In this document: positions 31,058 through 36,978 of the stretch, piece by piece
Layout of the letters: each line of letters opens with the position of its first letter
How positions within the stretch are numbered: position 1 is the stretch's first letter
DNA from: Acetivibrio cellulolyticus CD2
GTDB lineage: Bacteria; Bacillota; Clostridia; Acetivibrionales; Acetivibrionaceae
Direction of reading: 5' to 3'
Length of the DNA stretch: 64,000 nt
NCBI RefSeq assembly: GCF_000179595.2
Contig: NZ_JH556657.1
Location: forward strand, 250,669 to 314,668
Notes under the pieces: model-generated
The model's database searches: none
What the model was told of the DNA's origin: nothing
The model's input: only the letters and a program-made list of their open reading frames with translations
Made by a program: the position numbers and the translations under genes

Positions 31058-31120
31058 AATCAATTAATTAGGTTACCAACCTAATTAATTGATTTTACGA
31101 CTATAATGACAATTTGTCAA
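31058..31120 (-). promoter_or_regulatory. MFS promoter with 17-bp-arm palindromic operator
   Basis: Minus-strand -35 TTGACA (31115-31120), 17-bp spacer, -10 TAAAAT (31092-31097). A perfect inverted repeat with arms AATCAATTAATTAGGTT (31058-31074) and its complement (31078-31094), spacer 3 bp, begins at the -10 box and covers the start site. This is the expected place for a MarR repressor. Confidence 0.75.
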
Positions 31121-31204
31121 TATGTTGGCGCATAAACTTTCAAGTGTGAGCTTTCTATTCCTTTCTCTATCCCCATATTGATCTTTTATATTGAATAAAA
31201 TCAA

Positions 31205-31232
31205 ACCCGTGACTGTTAAAACCGTCACGGGT
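31205..31232 (-). terminator. Hairpin after Rpn copy 1
   Basis: ACCCGTGAC and GTCACGGGT pair over a 10-nt loop, with a moderately T-rich tail on the minus strand. The same hairpin recurs at 33242-33268 and 35344-35370 after the other Rpn copies, so it belongs to the duplicated unit. Confidence 0.65.
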
Positions 31233-31240
31233 GTAGAATA

Positions 31241-32134
31241 TCAACTAAATTGATCCCTTTTAAAATTTACTATTTCATCTTTGGAAATACCAGTATACTT
31301 TTCAATTATGGTATCGTCAAAACCATCTTTAATCATTTTTCTTGCCACTTCAAGTCTTTGTTGTTGTATTCCTTGTTGTATTCCTTGTTGTATTCCTTGT
31401 TGTATTCCTTCTTGTATTCCTTCTTCTTTTGCACCTGTTATACGAGTTATTTCATCATGAATTGCCTTTTCCCTCAACTCGTAATACCTTCTTATTTCTT
31501 CGTTTGTTCCGAGGTATTCTAATACCTTTTGAGCCTTTTCTATGGCAGGCTCTGCTTTCATAGCCATCTCCAACACCTCCTTGGGTGAATCCTCTAAAAA
31601 TAGCAACCATCTATCTAATGGCTTACTCATATCCGGTTGCTTTTTTCTGAACTTCGGAAGTTCTATAAATCTTATTTCAAGCACATCTGTGAGCTTATAA
31701 TCCTTATGGCTATCTTCCCACAAATGAAATATACTATGATAATTCTCTACTTTAATGTATTCAAAATCCAGAATATTTATGGTTATTGTCTTTTTTAACT
31801 CATTGAATGCCTGGCCTTCACTCAATTGTTCGGTATAAAGCTTTGACCAATAGAACAAAGTTCTTTTATCCATATTGTATTGGTTGACAATCTGAATTTC
31901 TATATTTATCTGTGTCCCTTCTAATGTCCGTGCCTTTATATCAAGTATACCCAATTTGTCATCCGGTCTATCCTTTTCAAGCCTTGTGTTTTCTATTATT
32001 TCTATATCACTTAGCGCATTTTCATTTTCTAGCATTAATACAGCGTTCAAAAAACTTATAAGAATTTCTTTATTTTCTTGTCTGCCGAATATCCTCTGAA
32101 ATACAAAATCGTTTTTTGCTTTTAGTCGGTACAA
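31241..32134 (-). CDS. Rpn/PD-(D/E)XK nuclease-family transposase-like protein, copy 1
   Basis: A 297-residue member of the Rpn (recombination-promoting nuclease) group, PD-(D/E)XK superfamily. The N-terminal nuclease part shows KNDFVFQRIFG, then the catalytic GILDIKAR and INIEIQ (Asp and E-x-Q). The C-terminal third has five GIQE/GIQQ units and a short helical tail with ISKDEI. E. coli Rpn proteins cleave DNA and promote recA-independent recombination; a role here is inferred. TTG start with GGGGTGA about 7 nt upstream. It is the only complete copy of its subtype among four in 4 kb. Confidence 0.88.
   Translation of the reverse strand: MYRLKAKNDFVFQRIFGRQENKEILISFLNAVLMLENENALSDIEIIENTRLEKDRPDDKLGILDIKARTLEGTQINIEIQIVNQYNMDKRTLFYWSKLYTEQLSEGQAFNELKKTITINILDFEYIKVENYHSIFHLWEDSHKDYKLTDVLEIRFIELPKFRKKQPDMSKPLDRWLLFLEDSPKEVLEMAMKAEPAIEKAQKVLEYLGTNEEIRRYYELREKAIHDEITRITGAKEEGIQEGIQQGIQQGIQQGIQQQRLEVARKMIKDGFDDTIIEKYTGISKDEIVNFKRDQFS
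31371..31418 (-). repeat. 12-bp tandem repeat coding GIQQ
   Basis: A 12-bp unit (CCTTGTTGTATT on the plus strand) repeats about four to five times in Rpn copy 1. The number and sequence of units differ in the other copies: five GIQQ/GIKQ units near 33406-33453 and two near 35502-35525. Confidence 0.85.
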
Positions 32135-32246
32135 TTAAAATCACCCCACTTCGATTATAGCATATTTTAAAAACCATTAATATTACTAATTTTACATCAG
32201 TAAACGTTTACTATCAGAAAGATTGCAAAAGAAGGATTTTATTAAA

Positions 32247-32286
32247 AAGCAGCTCCAAATATCTAGCCTATGGAGCTGCCTTTTTT
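32247..32286. terminator. Orphan intrinsic terminator
   Basis: AGCAGCTCC and GGAGCTGCC(T) form a stem with a T6 run on the plus strand and a T5 run on the minus strand. It lies in the 413-bp gap 32135-32547 between divergent genes, where neither flanking gene needs a terminator. Apart from this hairpin I see no gene in the gap. Confidence 0.6.
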
Positions 32287-32547
32287 AGACTACATATGGT
32301 GTTCCATCGCTTACGCTCTTTTGTAAAATTGATTATCCAAAAAAGCCTGTTTTAGCTAGAATTAAAATTGTAATTGCAAAGAGTACTAAAAATCCTTATT
32401 GTACTCATACTTTTCGATCAACAAGTATTTTCATCTTGAATTAATATATATGTTAAACATTTTCATGGAGGTTAAAGTGTTTTTAGGTTTTAAAAATAAC
32501 ACTCATGTGATAAAATAAATTTATAAAGCTAAATTGGTGGTGATTTT

Positions 32548-32793
32548 ATGAAGTGGCAGGAAATAAGGGAAATATACCCTCATCAATGGGTAAAACTTAA
32601 TGTTTTGTCCTCACATATTGAAGATGATAAAAAAATTATTGATGACATGGACGTTATAAAAACCATTCCAAGCGATTTGGAAGCAGGTCGAGAACTTGGC
32701 AAATGCAACACTAATGAGGCGGTATATCATACTTATCATACTGATATTTATTATAGAATAAAAAACATTTTTGGATTCAGAAAGGCTAGATAG
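32548..32793 (+). CDS. Conserved small protein paired with retropepsin-like gene
   Basis: An 81-residue protein beginning MKWQEIREIYPHQWVKL, with no membrane segment. I recognise it as the kind of small protein often found directly before retropepsin-like genes, but know no function. A TGGTGGTGA site precedes the ATG. The TAG stop directly abuts the next gene's ATG (TAGATG), so the pair is translationally coupled. A partner, substrate or antitoxin-like role is possible but unsupported by motifs. Confidence 0.7.
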   Translation: MKWQEIREIYPHQWVKLNVLSSHIEDDKKIIDDMDVIKTIPSDLEAGRELGKCNTNEAVYHTYHTDIYYRIKNIFGFRKAR

Positions 32794-33174
32794 ATGAATA
32801 CTTATAAATTTGACAGACTTATTTGTACTGATGTTAATATTAGTTTCGGGGGTAAAAAGAAAGTTCTTAAAAATGTTGTTATTGATACTGGCGCAGCCCA
32901 ATCCATAATAAATTCGTTAGCGGTTGAAGATATTGGTATCAGTCCTGAGTATGTAGGCGAAATTTCAACTACTTATGGAATTGGTGGAGAACTGGTCTTT
33001 TTTACAAAGGTTGTTGACAATTTTATAATTGCTGATACTGAATTCAAATCTCTTGAAATGGATTTTGGTGAGATTGACTCAAAAGGTGAATTGACGGGAC
33101 TTATAGGGATGGACTTGCTTGAAAAGCTCAGAGCTGTTATTGATGTTGAAATTCCTTTAGTTTATGAGAAATAA
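32794..33174 (+). CDS. Retropepsin-like aspartyl protease
   Basis: A 126-residue single-domain aspartyl protease. The catalytic motif is VVIDTGAAQSII (Asp31-Thr-Gly), and GLIGMDLLEKL near residue 108 is the hydrophobic-Gly motif of the second half of the domain. One domain of this size would act as a homodimer, as retroviral proteases do. No signal peptide is seen, so it is cytoplasmic. It is immediately downstream of the 81-residue protein (no gap). It sits in the accessory region between Rpn copies. The physiological substrate is unknown. Confidence 0.8.
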   Translation: MNTYKFDRLICTDVNISFGGKKKVLKNVVIDTGAAQSIINSLAVEDIGISPEYVGEISTTYGIGGELVFFTKVVDNFIIADTEFKSLEMDFGEIDSKGELTGLIGMDLLEKLRAVIDVEIPLVYEK

Positions 33175-33241
33175 TATAAAAGCTTTTTTACATTTCAGGT
33201 AAAAATCTGTAATTTTGATCTTTATATTGAATAAAACACAA

Positions 33242-33268
33242 ACCCGTGACTGTTAAACCGTCACGGGT
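33242..33268 (-). terminator. Hairpin after Rpn copy 2
   Basis: Same ACCCGTGAC / GTCACGGGT stem as at 31205, with a 9-nt loop. It lies in the copied 3' flank of the Rpn unit. Confidence 0.6.
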
Positions 33269-33276
33269 GTAGAATA

Positions 33277-33612
33277 TCAACTAAATTGATCGCTTTTTAA
33301 ATTCATTATTTCATCTTTGGAAATTCCGGTATACTTTTCAATCATGGTATCGTCAAAACCATCTTTAATCATTTTTCTTGCCACTTCAAGTCTTTGTTGT
33401 TTTATTCCTTGTTTTATTCCTTGTTTTATTCCTTGTTTTATTCCTTGTTGTATTCCTTCTTCTTTTGCACCTGTTATACGAGTTATTTCATCATGAATTG
33501 CTTTTCCCTCAACTCGTAATACCTTCTTATTTCTTCGTTTGTTCCGAGGTATTCTAATACCTTTTGTGCCTTTTCTATGGCAGGCTCTGCTTTCATAGCC
33601 ATCTCCAACACC
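33277..33612 (-). pseudogene. Rpn copy 2, 5'-truncated and frameshifted remnant
   Basis: The last about 80 codons match the C-terminus of copy 1 (GKAIHDEITRITGAKEEG, the GIKQ repeats, ISKDEIMNLK). Upstream the homology continues only in another frame (a one-base loss near 33515), and it stops near 33612 at the equivalent of VLEMAMKAEP. The nuclease domain is absent. The 113-codon open frame therefore starts with unrelated residues and is very unlikely to be functional. Rpn copy 3 begins 28 bp further on. Confidence 0.85.
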
Positions 33613-33639
33613 AAACATAAAAAAGTAGTATTTTTTCTG

Positions 33640-34539
33640 TTATTCATTGCTGATTTCTTTCAGAATTTCCTTAACAGTATCTATATCTAATTTAGTTATC
33701 TTTGCAACAAAACTTACATCTGCACCATTCTTTAGTGCTTCTCGGGCTACCTCGTATTTCTCCTCTTTTATACCTTCTTTTATTCCTTCTTTCCGGCCTC
33801 TTTCTTCCGCTTCTTCTTCTCTTGTTTTGCGATCCATAAGATCCATTTGCCTTGCTTCATATGCTAAACGCTTTTGTTCATCTTTACTTATTACCTGTAA
33901 ATAATTATAGGCATCTTTGATCATTTCGTTATTGTTTGCTGCCATTTCCATCTCTCCTTTCGTCTTCGCCCCTATAAATCTAAGCCAATCCACAGATGGA
34001 TCATTCAAATCGCTTATATCTGTCATGTCCCTCAGTTTCTCCAATTCACAAAAGTGAACTTCTATTACATCTGTCAGTTGATGTCCTGTATCATCTTCTT
34101 TTAAGTGGTAACATGTATGCATCTTTTTTACAGGCAAAAACTTATAGTCTAATATATTTATCGTTATACACTTCTTTAAAACCTTAAAGGAATCACCTTC
34201 CTTTGCTTGTGTTGTATACATTTTACTCCAATAATAGAGAGATCTCTCCGGCATGTATACTGTTGGAAGTACCTGTATTTCAATATCCAGTTGCTTACCA
34301 TCTTTCATTTTTGCTCTTATATCAAGTATTCCCAACTTATCATCTTCAAATAACTTTTGTAACTCTGAATTCAATAACTCTATTCCTTCAAATTCTGCTA
34401 TTGGTATTTTCAATAGTGCACTTATCAATGATATTAAGCGTTCTTTATGATTTACATCTCCAAACAATAATTTAAACACAAAATCTATTGTTGGAAGCAT
34501 TATAAAGTTATCATCTTGTATTCTTCCCTTTTCGCTCAT
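33640..34539 (-). CDS. Rpn/PD-(D/E)XK nuclease-family protein, copy 3 (divergent)
   Basis: A 299-residue intact Rpn-like protein, clearly different in sequence from copies 1, 2 and 4. The nuclease motif is GILDIRAKMKDGKQLDIEIQ (Asp, then E-x-Q), preceded by TIDFVFKLLFGD. The C-terminal linker has GIKE units in place of GIQQ. The ATG at 34539 (MSEKGRIQDDN) is taken because of the purine-rich AAGGTGAAAAG just upstream and fit to relatives; an upstream ATG at 34575 lacks an SD. It lies next to the IS66 remnant. Confidence 0.87.
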   Translation of the reverse strand: MSEKGRIQDDNFIMLPTIDFVFKLLFGDVNHKERLISLISALLKIPIAEFEGIELLNSELQKLFEDDKLGILDIRAKMKDGKQLDIEIQVLPTVYMPERSLYYWSKMYTTQAKEGDSFKVLKKCITINILDYKFLPVKKMHTCYHLKEDDTGHQLTDVIEVHFCELEKLRDMTDISDLNDPSVDWLRFIGAKTKGEMEMAANNNEMIKDAYNYLQVISKDEQKRLAYEARQMDLMDRKTREEEAEERGRKEGIKEGIKEEKYEVAREALKNGADVSFVAKITKLDIDTVKEILKEISNE

Positions 34540-34588
34540 TTGCTTTTCACCTTCCCTATAGTATAATTCTATCAAAAATACTGCTTAA

Positions 34589-34873
34589 TTAACACCTGTT
34601 TTCAGAAATTGTGTAAATATTGTTGTATCCATCCTTCTGGGTGTCATATGTGCAAGTGGTAAACAAATCCTTTTTTGTGGCATAAAGATATCTCAAAACT
34701 TTAATAGCTGTTTTTCTTTTATTGCAGAAGACGAAAGCACAGCTGTCTGAAAATGGATCGAGTTTAAACTGTAGATTCACAATCGCCACCAATCCATCAA
34801 TCTGCTTCCAAAAATCTGTGGAACTACAGGCTGTGTAGATATGATCAGCTCCCTGGGTAAATCCGCCTAACAT
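34589..34873 (-). pseudogene. IS66 tnpB remnant
   Basis: The N-terminal 60 residues match IS66 TnpB (accessory Orf2): MLGGFTQGADHIYTACSSTD, then IDGLVAIVNLQFKLDPFSDS and VFCNKRKTAIKVLRY. After that the sequence leaves the family pattern (about 30 unrelated residues), so the 3' part is lost or scrambled. The ATG overlaps the tnpA stop as ATGTTAG, the usual IS66 coupling. No tnpC follows. Confidence 0.85.
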
Positions 34874-35187
34874 ATTGAACGCAGTGCTTTTAACACTGTT
34901 GCTAGCAACTGAAGATCAGTCTTTTCGTGTATGTCCAATACATAATTGTCGTACCGTATTGTGATAGAAGCAAAACCCTTATGTCTTATCATTTATTCTG
35001 GAATCTTCATTTCTGCCCAGCATATATCTGTTTCTGAGTTCTTTTGCTTATTGAGTCTCGTGAGCCAATATTTGTACGTTGATAATTTTACATTACTTTT
35101 TTCACACCATTTCCTAGCAGATAAGCCACCGGCTTTGCAATCTGAAATTGTCTGCTTCCATATTGTCTCGGATTTTCTTTGTGCCAT
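34867..35187 (-). pseudogene. IS66 tnpA with internal stop
   Basis: The first 64 codons are an HTH TnpA (SETIWKQTISDCKAGGLSARKWC). A TAA at 34993-34995 interrupts the frame. After it the same frame resumes with ASITIRYDNYVLDIHEKTD, the normal TnpA C-terminus, and ends in a TAG that overlaps the tnpB ATG. It is therefore a single nonsense mutation in an otherwise complete gene. Confidence 0.85.
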
Positions 35188-35343
35188 TTAAAATGCCTTC
35201 TGACTTCATGAGTTTTATATCAGAAAGCATAACAGAATTAGTTGATAATTACACTACTGTATGTTTTGAAGCACTTACAAAGCTTTTTTACATTTCATGT
35301 AAAAATCCACGATATTGATCTTTAAAATATTGAATAAAATCAA

Positions 35344-35370
35344 ACCCGTGACTGTTAAAACGTCACGGGT
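35344..35370 (-). terminator. Hairpin after Rpn copy 4
   Basis: Third copy of the ACCCGTGAC / GTCACGGGT stem (here with an 8- to 9-nt loop), part of the duplicated 3' flank that starts near 35277. Confidence 0.6.
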
Positions 35371-35379
35371 TTTGAATGT

Positions 35380-35838
35380 TCAACTAAATTGTTCCCTTTT
35401 TAAATTCATTATTTCATCTTTGGAAATTCCGGTATACTTTTCAATCATGGTATCGTCAAAACCATCTTTAATCATTTTTCTTGCCACTTCAAGTCTTTGT
35501 TGTTGTATTCCTTGTTGTATTCCTTCTTCTTTTGCACCTGTTATACGAGTTATTTCATCATGAATTGCCTTTTCCCTCAACTCATAATACCTTCTTATTT
35601 CTTCGTTTGTTCCAAGGTATTCTAATACCTTTTGAGCCTTTTCTATGGCAGGCTCTGCTTTCATAGCCATCTCCAACACCTCCTTGGGTGAATCCTCTAA
35701 AAATAGCAACCATCTGTCTAATGGCTTACTCATATCCGGTTGCTTTTTTCTGAACTTTGGAAGTTCTATAAATCTTATTTCAAGCACATCTGTGAGCTTA
35801 TAATCCTTATGGCTATCTTCCCACAAATGGAATATACT
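35380..35838 (-). pseudogene. Rpn copy 4, missing the nuclease half
   Basis: 148 codons nearly identical to the C-terminal half of copy 1 (from MWEDSHKDYKLTDVLEIRF to the end) but with only two GIQQ units. Homology stops sharply at 35838; the catalytic PD-(D/E)XK half is gone. The ATG available is an internal Met of the parent gene with no SD. A free C-terminal fragment could in principle be made, as reported from internal starts in rpn genes, but nothing here shows it. Confidence 0.8.
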
Positions 35839-35894
35839 TCAAAAAATGACACCATTAGCTTATCGCAATGATCGTGATATAGCTAGACGTCATC

Positions 35895-35910
35895 TTTTGA
35901 AGCACTTACA
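35895..35910. repeat. Second copy of IS66 terminal 16-mer
   Basis: TTTTGAAGCACTTACA recurs in the same orientation as at 35264-35279, so Rpn copy 4 is bracketed by direct copies of the IS66 end. The remaining gap (35839-36255) shows only a short stretch resembling the 34616-34655 region (ATGGATACAA-type) and no gene. Confidence 0.6.
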
Positions 35911-36255
35911 TATTATTGTATCCATCCTGACTGGGTGTTGATTTACACTACGGCTTTTGTGTTCCATAGCTTACGATTTATTATTTCATCTTTGGTTTAC
36001 CGCTTACGTAAGTCCTTTGACCATGGAAGGTACTTGTATAGAAGTTCTGGGTGGTTTTTATTTTATTGGTTTGCCGGGTAAGTTTATTTAGCTGGAAGCC
36101 TTGTGGCTGCTGATTTTTTGCATTTTAGCTAGTTTGAAGCAGTTTTATGTCAGCATAGAATGATTTTTGCAGTAATAATCTAATATACTATTCCAATTCA
36201 TACTTTTGGCTATCCCATGCCCAAATTCTTCCGCCACTAACAATCTCTTGCCACT

Positions 36256-36969
36256 TTACATTTTGACACGACGAGCTAAAATAATCTTCCCCCAAATCCC
36301 AACTAACATTGTATCATTATTTAGCATAACTACTTGTGTACCTACTGGTATAGAATAATCTTCTTTGAAGCTGGCTTGATAAAATTTAAGTGGTACTTCT
36401 GACAACGATTTATATTTTTCTCTATTCACAATGTTAACGTTCTCATCGTGAATAAAACTATAGACATCTGGCAATCTAAATTTTCCACCATCATTATACT
36501 TAGCAACCGACATATACTCCAATGTATATTCAGGATTCAAAAATTTATCCTTACCTAGTCGAAGAAATTTGTCTGTAAATTCCAGTTCTAATCCAACATA
36601 TTCCTCTTCATCAATACCACCAAGAGCATCTTTAGATGTACCATCGTAAGCATCCGATTTTAATACAATTTTCCCCAGATGCCATATTCCAAATATTTCA
36701 AGACTAGATTCATCTTTGTTTTTGGAATTTAATTTTTCGTTATTATCTCCGCCATTTAACACATCATCATTATTTTTAGGAGAAGTGGTCATTTTGTTTT
36801 CAGCTATAATTTTTGCATTTTCGCCCCCCTTACTATTATTAATTTCTGCTTGTTTTTCAATTATAGAATTACTCTTGTCAGTAAAATGTTTATTTACCTG
36901 ACATCCAGCTAATAGTGTTAAAATCAAACTGGCTAATAATATTAAAATGAGATCCTTTTTCTTTATCAT
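36256..36969 (-). CDS. Lipoprotein, candidate immunity protein to the RHS-lysozyme
   Basis: A 237-residue lipoprotein with a basic start, a hydrophobic stretch and the lipobox LLAGC (Cys23), so it is anchored on the outer face of the membrane. A Ser/Asn/Lys-rich linker (about 30-90) leads to a beta-rich domain from GIWHLGKIVL to the end (lipocalin-like at best; not recognised with confidence). It starts 9 bp after the RHS-lysozyme stop with an AGGAGG site, so the two are co-expressed. Location and anchoring suit an immunity protein that would bind a secreted lysozyme-type toxin at the cell surface. This role is inferred from context only. Confidence 0.8.
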   Translation of the reverse strand: MIKKKDLILILLASLILTLLAGCQVNKHFTDKSNSIIEKQAEINNSKGGENAKIIAENKMTTSPKNNDDVLNGGDNNEKLNSKNKDESSLEIFGIWHLGKIVLKSDAYDGTSKDALGGIDEEEYVGLELEFTDKFLRLGKDKFLNPEYTLEYMSVAKYNDGGKFRLPDVYSFIHDENVNIVNREKYKSLSEVPLKFYQASFKEDYSIPVGTQVVMLNNDTMLVGIWGKIILARRVKM

Positions 36970-36978
36970 GAAAACCTC

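Larger units (their letters stand above)
34589..35279 (-). mobile_element. Decayed IS66-family insertion sequence
   Basis: The element reads from a terminal TGTAAGTGCTTCAAAA (35264-35279, minus strand) through broken tnpA and tnpB, then ends; the large transposase tnpC and the far end are missing. It cannot move by itself. Its end touches the 3' flank of Rpn copy 4 with no gap. Confidence 0.75.

Noticed and set aside
35844-35940. Short plus-strand frame MTPLAYRNDRDIARRHLLKHL as a possible transposase fragment
   Set aside because: It runs across the IS66 end, is short, and matches no family I can name.
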